From: Bathynomus jamesi
Taxonomy: Eukaryota; Arthropoda; Malacostraca; Isopoda; Cirolanidae
Direction of reading: 5' to 3'
Assembly (NCBI GenBank): GCA_023014485.1
Contig: JAJOZX010009055.1
Location: forward strand, 1 to 64,000
Length of the DNA stretch: 64,000 nt
Under the pieces are notes generated by a model that was not told the origin of the DNA, did not search any database, and worked only from the letters and a program-made list of their open reading frames with translations. Each line of letters opens with the position of its first letter. Within the stretch, counting starts at the first letter, position 1. This document shows positions 33,256 to 44,337 of the stretch, piece after piece. The position numbers and the translations under genes were made by a program.

Positions 33256-33620
33256 TACTGTGTGTATATATATAATAATAAAGAAATAAAATAATTTCTC
33301 TTTTGATACTTTTATTAATAAAAAATGATAATAAATTTGTAAAAATGGGTAAGAATGGTATAGTACGTAATTGAAAAGAGTACTTCACGTATGCGATAGA
33401 AACACAATTAGAAGATATTTATGTAACTATTAATGTAAGAGAGTACAAACTTTTAAAATTATAGGTTCTAAAACACATTCTAAGTTTACGAACTGTTTTT
33501 AATTTTAAGCCCAGCGTTAAGTTTGTAAATGATAAATTTGGCAGTTTATATTAAGATTAATAGTTTTAATTCAGAAAAAGGAAATGCAAGACTCGATCAT
33601 TACCTTTGAGATAATAATAA

Positions 33621-34074
33621 CACAGGTCAACAAAAAACATTTTTTTTTTTCGTTGCCAAGGAAATTCGTACGAATTTAGGGTATTTTGGGGTTGCTGAAT
33701 TCCAAAATGAAAGTAGTTTTTCCGATTTGGCTCTAGTTCTTGAGATAATGAATACCCTCAATTAATAGAAACGTAACCATAACGCGTGCATATGGGAAAC
33801 TACCGGAACATTCTAGATGGTGAGACCGAATAAAATGCCATTATGTATTTCATGTGTTTACTTTTGTATGATTTGAGACAATTTCAATGCGATTTGTAAG
33901 TAGGCTCCGCCTGAACATTAAATTTTTTGCATTTTTACGTGTTTCAATGGGTACCAATTATCTCATAAATTAGAGCCAATCTAGCAAAACCGATGTCATA
34001 TTCGGAATCAGCACCACAAAGTTACCCCAAAATCACTCTAATATGATTGGCAATAAAATGAGTGTTGACCAGTG
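33621..34074. mobile_element. 454-bp MITE with long diverged inverted arms
   Basis: Left end CACAGGTCAACA and right end TGTTGACCAGTG are inverted; the similarity continues inward for about 140 bp at perhaps 65-70% (for example GATTTGGCTCTAGTTCTTGAGATAAT against the right arm). Flanked by the direct repeat TAATAA (33615-33620 and 34075-34080). No coding capacity. Superfamily not assigned. Confidence 0.75.
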
Positions 34075-34081
34075 TAATAAT

Positions 34082-35840
34082 TCGAATCGAGTTTATATTG
34101 TTGTTTGCGTGTAAGCTTTTTGAATTTTACATTTCGAGGAAAATATTCAGATCGGAAATAAAGACGGAAGATGTATTTGATTAAAAGTTACCTACAATTT
34201 CATCTGGTGAATTTCATGTAAATAAATGTAAACATTTCTCGACTTGGGTGAGAAGAGTTTCAAAAATTAATATTTTGCGTCCTTCCGTTTTTTGACTTAA
34301 AAGGGTCCGCATTTGGGAAAGTGAAATTGTGAGACCCGCTAATGAAACAAATTATTTTATTAGTGACAAAAAAATACAAAAACTAGCTTTAGGCGTAAAC
34401 ATTCGGCCACTTCTTAATGAAAGCCGGACCCACCATCTTTCCTTGGCTTTCAAAACTTTTATTACTCATTGCGGGTTTCATTGTTTATATTTTTGCCTTG
34501 TTAAGTGGGCGAATGTTGTTTAAGTGGATTCACTCTCGTTTAATGTGTGAAGACGTTAAAAGCGTGGTAATGTTACGTCAAACCATTTAACTGAAGTGGA
34601 AAACTGAGCGATCAAACGTTGAATGATTGCTACTAGTTATTCCATTCAGTATGGAAATTCACCCATCCTCATGATAGGATTGGAGGTTTGTCTGAAAAAT
34701 TTTGAGTCTTTCGCGTGGTTGTATTAACTAGGACGTAATTGTTATAAACATGTTAATGTTAAATAGTCTTATTTTTAATTATTCAAATTTTGATCTGGAC
34801 CACTTTTCATTATCCAGACAGTCAGTTTAGCAGGAATGAAAGAGCTTGGGAAATTTTGTTAATGTTTCTTTAATCTTTTAATTTAGCAATAAAATATACA
34901 ACTACATTCGGGATTTACTTCATTCTTTTATTAAAACTTTAAATGAAAATCATTTCAGTTTGTTATAACCAATTTTTATTATTTACATTTTGTTTAAAAT
35001 GGCAAAATAAAAGGTTTTTGAACATTTTCTCGATCTGAAATCTTTAAAGACTGAAAGAACAAAATCATTTTTGGACTTTAGAACTGTACACTGTACAGGA
35101 CGCGGAATTAGATGGAGATCTGTATGTGCCTCGTAACTGATGGACCGTTAACTGTACTCGTAGATGACTATCTTTGGTAAAGTTGTGTGTGAAATAAAAC
35201 AAATGATGCTGAAGGTATCCCATGACTGTTTTTATTTAAATGTAGATGAACTCTCACGAGATGAAATAAGTTAGACCTCGTTTTTTACCACGAAATTTAG
35301 TCTCGAAATATTGTGAAGACAAGAAACCGAAGACCACGGACCCATAACCAAGACTTAATATCAACGTCCAGGCAAATGACCCTGTTGATTCATTACGGAT
35401 ATGGGGTCGTTCACAAATTATATAAGGTCTTTTGGGACGGTCGGGGTGTCCGGAGAAAATCTTATATTGCCTTATAAAAGGTCGGGAGATGTCTCGCTAA
35501 AATCCTATCTAAAATTTTATTTAATTTTATTTTAACATTCTTTTATTTATTTTGCATCACTTCTTTCACTTCTTAAGCCAATAAATACGTGATTTGCGAA
35601 AGTGTCAGTGGAATATTGCCAGCAACTCACCAGTGTCCTGGATTCTCACGATGTTGCCTACCTGAGCCAGGACGACAAAGCAAAAGTTCCTCTCGGCCTT
35701 CCTGCAGCAAACGAGCAATGAACTGTCGCCATGCACATGGAATACAGTGCGACTCTGCCAGATCATAACTTTGTTGTTGCCTTATAACATAAACTGACTC
35801 CAAGCGTAATCGTAGGGTTGATCATCAACCATAACACCAT
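34082..35840. other. AT-rich sequence, nothing recognised
   Basis: Only short frames (for example 34329-34523) without known motifs. Confidence 0.45.
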
Positions 35841-35849
35841 GGAAAATGA

Positions 35850-36930
35850 AGTTTCGTACCCGAGGCAACCTCCTTTATTCCTTGCTGGTAAAAGTTCGCT
35901 GGGTTCCGCTGGAGTCACCTCTTAACCTCTTCAACAACCTCATCGTCACCCTGAAACTTTCTTCCACGAATAGCATCCTTCATTGGCCCAAACAAATGAA
36001 GTCTGATGGTGCCAGATCCGGGCTGTATGGAGGGTGGGGTAACAGTCAAGCGCATTTTTGTGATGGCCTCTCTTGTTTGCAAACTGTTGTGTGGTCTTGC
36101 GTTATCGTGCAAAAGGAGGACGTGTTCCAGTTTTCTCTCCGGTCGAACTCGCTTTAGCAATATATGCCTCCGAATTGATTGCCTGTCCTTTCTTCATAAT
36201 GTCCACCAGAATCACCCCTTTCATGTCCCAGAAGATGGTGGCCATAACCTTTCCTGCAGAGGGGCCATTTTGAACTTTTTCTTGCGTGGGGAGTCTGAAC
36301 CTGAAACAAAACGCCAATCCATGGAGTGGCATCACGCAAAGTGGTGTACCCAAGTCTCATCCCCAGTCACAATTCGTGAAAGGGAGTCATCCCCTTCTGT
36401 CTCGTATCGAACCAACGACTCGGAAGCAATTCCTTTTCTTTGGGCTTTGTGATCTTCAGTCAGTTCGCGAGGAACAAACCGTGAACACACTTTTGAGTAT
36501 CCCAGTTGCTGAATTATCGTATTCACACTTCCTTCACTAATTCCTAGCTCCAGTGATAGCTCCTTGTATGTGACGCGCCGATTTGATCGAATGATGCTGT
36601 TAGCACGTTGCACAGCCGATGCCGGGCGACCGCTGCGTGGCTCATCATCGAGGCTGGCTCTCCCTCTCTCCGATGATCTCGCACATTTAGACCAGCGTCC
36701 AACTGCGCTTCGATCAACAACAGCATCTCCGTAAACGTTTGAGACGTTTGTGAATATTTCCAACTGTTTCCTTCTTGCGGTTAAGAACTCGATAACAGCT
36801 CTCTGTTTACGACGCACATCACTGTCAGACGCCATTTTTGAAACTGCGTTAATCATCGGTTTTATACAAGGGCGTTTAAAAGCGGTTTTATACAAGGAGG
36901 GGAGGTTCAAACTGGAAAAAATCCGGTTAT
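35850..36930 (-). pseudogene. DD34D mariner transposase with a 41-bp microinversion
   Basis: The minus-strand frame 36910-36332 has the N-terminal half: KQRAVIEFLTARRKQLEIF, VDRSAVGRWSKCA, DDEPRSGRPASAV, LELGISEGSVNTIIQQLGY, and the first catalytic Asp in VTGDETWVHHF. The next about 14 residues are missing from this strand and lie, in readable form (EPETKRQSMEWHHA), on the plus strand at 36297-36337. The minus strand then resumes DSPRKKKF-like, SAGKVMATIFWDMKGVILVD, LLHDNARPHNS (second Asp) and, after another shift, YSPDLAPSDF (third Asp, about 36010-36030). The C-terminus fades out near 35850. The family is the Mos1/SETMAR-like mariner group. End repeats are not clear; the start side contains TTATACAAGGGCGTTTAAAA (about 36863) and a partial repeat of it. 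Confidence 0.9.
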
Positions 36931-37250
36931 GTGCAGCGCAGAAAGTTCAAACTACGGCCCAAAAGACATTTCAGCCCCATGGCCTATCATTTAGCTAAGA
37001 AAAAATGGTGGGGCAAAATATATTGAGTGCCCCTAGTACATTGGTCGATCGATTAATCAATCAATAAGTGTGAAATAGATAAATTTAAAATTCTTTATAT
37101 GACCGATGTGTTTGTATTGTTATGAATCAAAATATGAGGGTATATCTGGTGTGGATTCGAACTCTTATTCGGATTTGATGCTTCTGAAATAGATTCGGAT
37201 TTGTAGCTGGATTCGGATACGGATTCAAATTTTTGAATTCTATGTACCTG

Positions 37251-37455
37251 CCAGGGTAGCCTAGCGGTAGAACGCTGGGTCATTAATCTGAAGACCAGGG
37301 GTTCGAGTCTTGGCTGAGACTTCAGATTTTAAGGGCTGAAGGTGCTTCTCCGTTCCTCCCTTGGTGGAATAGTGGTTCGGATTCCACGATAAGTTGCAGG
37401 TCCCCTCCGTCATATGACCTTAGATGTTACGAAAGAAATTAAACAAACGCCAAAA
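37251..37455 (+). mobile_element. tRNA-derived SINE with conserved tail domain
   Basis: GGGTAGCCTAGCGGTAGAAC (A box) and GGGGTTCGAGTCTTGG (B box) are spaced as in a tRNA. The tail GTGGTTCGGATTCCACGATA continuing through CCTCCGTCATATGACCTTAG is clearly similar (about 78% over 80 bp by eye) to the tail of the 5S-derived SINE at 62.7 kb. It ends near an (ATT)n-like run. Confidence 0.8.
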
Positions 37456-37993
37456 TTATGATTATTATTATTATTTTCGACTGTACCCAATTATCAGTTA
37501 TGGGTATAAAAATTATTTCATTTGGGATTAAGTTAAAAAACGATTAAAAATTTTGAATAACTTTTCAAGTCTTTAGATAGACGTAACAGCAGCAGTAGCA
37601 GTAGTAGCAAATATCTCATTCTCTGGAGGCGAGTTTTATTCCTTCAGACCTGAATGAGGTCAAACCACTCGCTTCGCACCCTTTTTCTCTTCCTGAGGGT
37701 GCCTGACCTCCAATTATACTGCACAGGTTCATTTATGAAATACAAGGTATAAAAGTAACACATTTAAATGAAAATTTTATTCAATAAATAGGGAAGTTAT
37801 TACGCGAAGATAAAAAATAAATATAGAAATAAATTGATAATAAATTTAATTAAAAAATAAATCACCTGAAAAGTTTTGGTAAATATCATAGTAAATTAAT
37901 TATACAAGTATAATTAAAACTCTCTACAGTAAGACTAATTCCGCTCAGGTTAAAATATTACTGTTTTAATAAAGTTTGACCTAGGAACATATT
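37456..37993. other. AT-rich sequence, nothing recognised
   Basis: Includes (ATT)n and (CAG/TAG)n-like short runs; no gene. Confidence 0.45.
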
Positions 37994-38319
37994 TAGTAAG
38001 TAATTTTGAATTCCCACGTTTTCTAGAGAGTTAATTTTAGATTAGCAAGATTGAGTTTTAAAGTGCGATAAATTTAAAAGCTCTTAAAAGTACTTTAATA
38101 TGAAGAATGAACCAAATGGATTTATTCATCCCTCCAAACAACTATAAAACAGTGAAATTTAATAAATGGCAGTTTTTTGGAGGGATGAATAAATTCATTT
38201 GGTTCATTCTTCATATTAAAGTACTTTTAAAAGCTTTTAAATTTATCACACTTTAAACTCAATCTTGCTAATCTAAAATTAACTCTCTAGAAAACGTGGG
38301 AATTCGAAATTACTTACTA
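37994..38319. repeat. 326-bp palindrome (145-bp arms)
   Basis: TAGTAAGTAATTTTGAATTC at the left is the inverse of the right end. The arms pair almost throughout to CATCCCTCCAAA, leaving a loop of about 37 nt (38139-38175). A few substitutions separate the arms. A (TA)n tract follows at once. Confidence 0.9.
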
Positions 38320-38342
38320 TATATATATATATATATATATAT

Positions 38343-38701
38343 ATCAAAAGTCTGTTCTCATGGGTATTTTGCGTTAATAATATTTTTCATTTAGAGTTCA
38401 GATAACTGACGATATAGGTGACTATAGAGATGAAGAAAAGGTGGAAACTATTTTGCAACATTTGCTGGTAGAAATCAGAGAGAAGCATGTCAATTATTCC
38501 ATAAACGACATCCTGATATGGCTTTCCCAAGTTACCGAATCAGGGGATCATTTATGGAATAACTGACAATTCCCCTTTTCTTCATCTCTATAGTCAATTC
38601 CACCTTTTCCTCATCTCTATAGTCACCTATATCGCCAGTTATCTGAACTCTCAGTAAAAGATATTATTAACGCAAAATACCCATCAGAACGCACTTTTGA
38701 T
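38343..38701. repeat. 359-bp palindrome with a nested hairpin
   Basis: Outer arms run from ATCAAAAGTCTGTTCTCATG to GGTGGAA (left) and their complement at 38598-38701. A second, inner inverted pair lies in the middle: GTCAATTATTCCATAAACGA (about 38489) against TTTATGGAATAACTGAC (about 38553). The motif TTCATCTCTATAGTC is also repeated directly in the right arm. (TA)n on both sides. Confidence 0.88.
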
Positions 38702-38739
<38 letters not shown>

Positions 38740-38743
<4 letters not shown>

Positions 38744-38821
38744 CAAACAACCACAAGGAAAAGGAAACACAAAGTCCGAGCGCTTTCGTGATATATTCCT
38801 TTCCTTGTGGTTGTTTGCTTA
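38740..38821. repeat. 82-bp hairpin
   Basis: TAAGCAAACAACCACAAGGA pairs with TCCTTGTGGTTGTTTGCTTA around a short central segment. A (TA)n tract precedes it. Confidence 0.9.
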
Positions 38822-38851
38822 TTAATAAGGTCACGTGTTATTTTGTGATTC

Positions 38852-38893
<42 letters not shown>

Positions 38894-38919
38894 CTGTTAT
38901 GTAAAGATATATAATAATT

Positions 38920-39158
38920 GGATTTTCGGACCTTTTCCTTTATAGCATCCCAACTGTACGGACTTGACAATTGGTTAGGTTAAGTCGTGATATTTTCGTT
39001 AAAACTAACGAAAATATCACGATTTAACCTGACCAATCGTCAAGGGTGTATAGTTGACCTAAACTAATTTTTTGTTCATTTTTTGTTGTTTGTGTCAAAA
39101 TTGTTACTAACTGAAAAGGAGAAATTAGGGGTGCTATAAAGGAAAAGATTCGGATTTT
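38920..39158. mobile_element. MITE with double inverted repeats
   Basis: Outer inverted pair: CCTTTTCCTTTATAGCATCC (38931) and its complement at 39128-39150. Inner pair: ACTTGACAATTGGTTAGGTT with GTGATATTTTCGTTA, and its complement through 39050. No coding capacity. Confidence 0.75.
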
Positions 39159-39399
39159 CTTATTTTTAATGTATTAACATACGCATATGACATACAAAAT
39201 GCTAAAATTTGCGCTTAAATACGATTAATATTTTGCTGAACTCAAACCAACACCTTGGCTTAACATGACAACATAATATTCCGAATCATTTCGAAAGATA
39301 ACGTACAAAACTGTTTTATATATATCGTGCAAATGATTATAAAGCAATAAATAATTATGAAGCTTAGGCCAAGGTACATTAGGCTTGGTTTTCAGGTTA

Positions 39400-39500
39400 G
39401 TCACCTATTGCCTAGGTGTGGTTAGGTTAGGTCTGGTTAGGTTAAATTAAGTTAGAGGGTTACGGTTAGATTAGGGTTAGAGAGTTAGGTTACGTTGTAC
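39400..39500 (+). repeat. degenerate TTAGG-like run
   Basis: GGTTAGGTTAGGTCTGGTTAGG and further GGTTA/GGGTTA steps. TTAGG is the usual arthropod telomere unit; this is a short, degenerate, interstitial run. Confidence 0.4.
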
Positions 39501-40510
39501 TCTCACCAGTAAATATTTTTCTGATTAATTTTGATGTATTTTGAAGGAATTTAACCTCCTTTTCGTTTCTAAATTTGCAATTCTTCAAATACAAAAACTG
39601 CTCATTTGCGCAAGAAATGAATGTCAGATTCTTTCAAGGCACTTCAAAATTGATCAGAAAAATATCTTGTGGTTATTAATTGCCGGTTTGAGTTCAACGG
39701 AATATTTACCTTAAATACAAATGCAAGTTAATTCTTCTTGAAAATATAACTGCTTCAAGGAATTTTTCCCAGAGAAACAATTTTTGCAGCTCTTTCGACC
39801 CTAGTAAGATGGCGGCAAGAATAACCCATCAATTCGACGTTTAAATAAGGCGATATCCACTCAAGTCTTATATACGTTTATGGTTTTATAAACGTCTTAC
39901 AAACGTTTATGGACGTTCGGTAAGCGTAACTTTGCTCGCTGAGATAATCCTTCAAAATACCCAAGATTTGTAAATTATTTCAATACATTCGTTTAATCTT
40001 CAGGTTTTTCAAAAAAATTTAAATACAGATTAATTTCTAGCTCATTTTAAAGTAACGGATTTATTAGAAGTGCGCTGTTAATAAATCCATTACTTACTGT
40101 GGCTTCATCCCCAATTTCAATTTTTCGTAACAGAATATTCACATAAGAGCATTGCTTCAAGGTTTTCCAATACATCTAATTATTTATTTAGGTTTTGCAA
40201 AGACTATACATATATAACTCTGCCTTCAGTAAAACATTGATGCGAAATCTTTAAATAATTTTAAATACAATGGTTCATTCTTCAATGAAACTTCAATACA
40301 ACTGCCTCATATTCTTCAAAATATTTAAATGTGATGGTTTATTCTTCAGCGCACTTTGAATAGACTACTCAAGGTCTTTAAAGTAATGTAAATACGCTAA
40401 CAGAGCAGGGCGTACCCAGGATTTGGTCAAGGGCGGGGGGCTTGTGAGTAACTAAAACAAAGGTGTGTGTGTGTGTACACCATTTTTTCTTTTGAAATAA
40501 TGATGAAGAT
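39501..40510. other. AT-rich sequence, nothing recognised
   Basis: No coding signal. A short GTGTGTGTGTGT run is at about 40463-40476. Confidence 0.45.
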
Positions 40511-40534
40511 CCATGATGGCAGCTCACTTCACAA

Positions 40535-40660
40535 TTGATTAATTGATTGAGTTTAACGGTGCACCAACCCAATGGGTTGATTGATTGATTGAGTTTAACG
40601 GTGCACCAACCCAATGGGTTGATTGATTGATTGATTGATTGATTAAGTTTAATGGTGCAC
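40535..40660. repeat. tandem units with (TTGA)n at the LINE 3' side
   Basis: The unit GAGTTTAACGGTGCACCAAC followed by CCAATGGGTTGATTGATTGA occurs three times with variable TTGA number. It could be a host repeat hit by the LINE or 3'-tail repeats of LINEs. Confidence 0.8.
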
Positions 40661-41164
40661 CAACCTAATGGGTTATTAGCACCAGAACGGAGACAGTATA
40701 TGCTGCGAGGTTAAGAGTTAATCACAAGTGTTCAGGGCATAATAAGTGGAGGAAAAAGGACAGGAGAGTAAGAGACCCATCACCTCTTCAGCCACAGGGC
40801 TGACTCTGTGGCGCTTGAAAAGAGGTCCTGTAGCTACATATACGGGGAAAGTGAAAAAAAATTTAAAAAAGAAATAAATAAATAAATAAAATTAAATGAA
40901 TGCGTACAATTGGGACTCCATCACAAAGCTGAGTACAGGATGAGGAAGAAAGTATGGTCAATGGAGAGGAATTGAAGGGGCTGCTGTAGAATAAGGGGCA
41001 GGAAGTGAATTCAAAACCTCCTGCCACCAACTCTGGACATGAGGCTGGAGGAGGGCCTGTGCCTCATGAGAAGACAGTTTGAACCGTACTCGAGAACCAA
41101 AGATCGCTGCATCCCTGGCAGCAGCCTCATTTCCTGGGATACCCACATGGCTCAGTATCCAGAG

Positions 41165-41363
41165 TAGGGTGGTCAGACGTCCGGCTTTAGGCGGACAGTC
41201 CGCCTTTTGAGCACTCTGTTCTTAGGGTGGCCATTTCAAAATTTCCAAAAAGGAGGACACTGCGTATGTGGCCGTACGTTAACATATATATATATATATA
41301 TATTATATATATGTTAACGTACGGCCACATACGCAGTGTCCTCCTTTTTAAATGGCCACCCTA
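41165..41363. mobile_element. 199-bp hAT-like MITE inside the LINE RNase H
   Basis: Ends TAGGGTGG and CCACCCTA, with long inverted arms (GGCCACATACGCAGTGTCCT on one side and its complement on the other) around a (TA)n centre. Flanked by the 8-bp duplication ATCCAGAG (41157-41164 and 41364-41371), as expected for hAT elements. The interrupted reading resumes exactly after one copy of the duplication. Confidence 0.93.
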
Positions 41364-43567
41364 ATCCAGAGGAAGATTATAAAGATATGGTTAGGAAGCA
41401 AATGTAGCAACCGTAAAATTCGGTGGATGAGGAAATGTGGAGAAGTTTCTTTCCAGGACTTGCAGAGCAGAGAAGGAATCAGAGCAGATAACAAAGTTGT
41501 GATGATGCAGCAAGTTGCGAGAAATATACTGAACTGCTCGAAAAATGGCATAAAGTTCTGCCGTAAAAATGCCACAGGTAGAGGGCAGCTGCCAAGATGT
41601 GGTGACAATGACAAAGGCAGATGATGCTTGTCCATCTAGAAGTTTAGAACCATCTGTGTAGATAAATTGGGAGCTGGTAAGGACTTTATGAGGGCAAAGA
41701 AATGACTTTGTATGACAACAGAGGTTACCCGAGACTTTGAATACTTAAGAAGGTCATAATTGAAAGGGAATGGAATTATCAAATAGAGGGGGAACTGCCC
41801 GCTGGAATATAGGTCATGAGCAGAAATGTTAAAAGCACAGAAAATCCTTTGAACAGCAGCAATGAAGGGCAAAAGATGGGGGCGTTGCAGATAAAATTGG
41901 AACAAGTAAAAATCTAGGTACAACCGGCGGACAGGGTGATGAGCTATGCTGAAGGTGCGGAGAAGATAACGAAGACCCAACAATAAACGGCGAAATTGTA
42001 AAGGCATGATAAGAGCCTCTGCTTCCAAGAGGTCCACCCGGGTGCAGCGCAGTGCGCCCACAGCAATCGAATGCCTCGATACTGGAGCCTATCTAATTTA
42101 AGGAGATGACAAGAAGCAGCAGGGGAATATAAGAAACTTCCATAGTCAATTCTTGATCGAACCAGAACTTTGTACAGCCGGAGTAGGGTATCCCTGTAGG
42201 ATCCCCACGTCGTGTTGGAGAGATATCCCAGGATAGAAAGAGGCTTGGTACACCGATTTTTGATGGAGTCAATGTGGGACTTCCAGGTCAGACCTTGATC
42301 GAAGACCATCCCTAAAAATCTATATTCAGTTACTCGAGCAATGGGAAAGGAGGCTAAGTGTAGTGGACGATGGTCAAGAATAGGGCGTACCGAAGGTACC
42401 CAAAAGGCACAATCATCAGCATACATGGAGTAATGGACAGAAGGGGGTGCAGCGAAGATGTCGTTCATCACAATCGGAAAGAGTGTGGGGCTAAGTACAC
42501 TGCGTTGAGGAACCCCTGTCTCAATCTCAAAAGTCTCTGAGAAGTGGTTATCAGAATATACTGATATACGTCTGTGCAGCAAGAAGTTGGCAATAAAGTT
42601 AGCTAAATGGCCACGCAGTCCCAGATTGTGTAATTTAAGCAGAAGACCATGATGCCAGATTGAGTCAAATGCCTTGGAGATATCAAGAACACAGCCACAA
42701 GGTACTCACTCCGTAAGGCAGTCTCCCGTACAGCATATTCCAAACGGGTAAGTGCATCATAAGGAGAAAAGCCCCTGCGGGAACCACACTGGTGGAGATG
42801 TAAAAGAGAGCTATCCTCCAGGTAAAGAAAAAGTCTCCTCTTGACCATCCTTTCAAAGACTCTGCACAAGTAGCTGGTGAGAGCAATAGGGCGGTATAAC
42901 TGAACATCAGTTGGAAGCTTTCCAGGCTTGAGAAAGGGGAGAATCAGAGCTGACTTCCACTGAGTAGGGAAGGAGTCAGTAAGCCAAAGTGAGTTATAGA
43001 AGCGTAAAAGCTGAAGCTGACCAGAAGAACTCAGGTGTTGCAAAAAGGAATAATGGATACCATCCTGTCCAGGGGAGGAGGAGCCAAAATGATGCAGAGA
43101 GTCGAACAACTCAGGCAGAGTGAAGAGAGTTATAAACTTCCCATTATCAGAGCGAAAAGAGATATGCGAGAACTCAGCTTCGGCCATTCTATAAACAAAG
43201 GGTTCAGCGTAGTTTCGAATGCTGTTGACAGTAGCAAAGTGCAAGATGAGCATGTTGCAGACCACTGCCGGGTCAGAGTATGGAAAGCCATCTTTAACCA
43301 AGACCTTACGTGGCAGCATAGAGGAGGAACCTTGAAAGGCCCGGATTTTCTCCAGACTGCAGATGAGGGTGCACCAAAGGAGACGTTGTTAACATAGTTC
43401 CTCCAAGAGGTTCTCTCTGCTAATTTTACAGTGCGCTGAGCAAGTGCTTGAGCATGTTTGTTGTTAATAAATAGACGTAGAATTGGATTCTTTCGAAAGC
43501 TACGGAGGGCCCTCTTACGTGACAAAACAGCAGGTTCACATTCGGCAGTCCACCATGCTGCATTATA

Positions 43568-44337
43568 CAGGGTGTCCATAAGTCCGGCATCATAGGAAAA
43601 ATAATAAAAAAAGGCAAAACAAAAGCTTTTATTTACAGAACGTGCTCAATATGTCCACCATTGTTTTCAATACACAAATTCAGACGTGATACCCAGTCAG
43701 CAAGCACACGGTGAATGATGTCAGGAGTAATGGTGTTACATGCCCCAATAATGCGCTGCCGCAAATGTTCAACACTCCTAATTTTCTCTGCGTATACCAG
43801 CCTTTCAAGTGGCCCCAGAGATAAAAAATTTAGTGGCGTGAGATCCGGGCTTCTAGCTGGCCATTCCACAGGCCCTCGACGTCCTATCCAATGACCAGGG
43901 AATTGTTGGTACAGGTATTCCCTTACTTGGGTGTTGTAATGTGCAGGAGCGCCGTCTTGCTGGAACCATGTTGGGAAATCTCCTTCGTTCAAGACACTGG
44001 GAAATGCTTCTTCCTTGATCATACGTAGGTAGTGCCTCCAGTGACATGTTCATCGAAAAAGAGGGGGCCTATGATGCGATTCTTCGAAATGCCACACCAT
44101 ACCATCACCGAGATGCACCTTGTTCCTTTGAAGAGGTATACGAGTGAGGGTTGTTTTGAGACCAGTAGCGGTGTTCTGTCGATTTACCTCACCATTTCCA
44201 TAAAAAACAGCCTCGTCACTGAACAGAATGGTGGACGGGAAATTGGCATCCCGAGCATAAGAAAAATATGAATTATGGTTTGTAGAAATAGAAAAATATT
44301 AATTTCTCCTATGATGCCGGACTTATGGGACACCCTG
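43568..44337 (-). mobile_element. 770-bp mariner (DD41D type) inside the LINE
   Basis: Inverted ends CAGGGTGTCC(A/C)ATAAGTCCGG, flanked by TA (43566-43567 and 44338-44339). It interrupts the LINE between the endonuclease and RT parts. Confidence 0.93.
43633..44240 (-). pseudogene. mariner transposase, C-terminal part, third catalytic Asp replaced by Asn
   Basis: The first Asp lies in FSDE near 44215 in one frame, followed by shifted sequence. The frame 44022-43633 (129 aa) carries PTWFQQDGAPAHYNTQVREY (second Asp) and [19 protein letters not shown]. Counting 41 residues after the second Asp lands on N where D is expected, so this is a DD41D family member mutated to DD41N. The following SLGPLERLVY replaces the usual LWGxLKxxVY. 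The N-terminal HTH half is deleted. It cannot be an active enzyme. Confidence 0.87.

Noticed and set aside
36006..36452. A 148-codon plus-strand gene opposite the mariner
   Set aside because: Its only meaningful part, EPETKRQSMEWHHA, is the microinverted piece of the minus-strand transposase; the rest is antisense of it.
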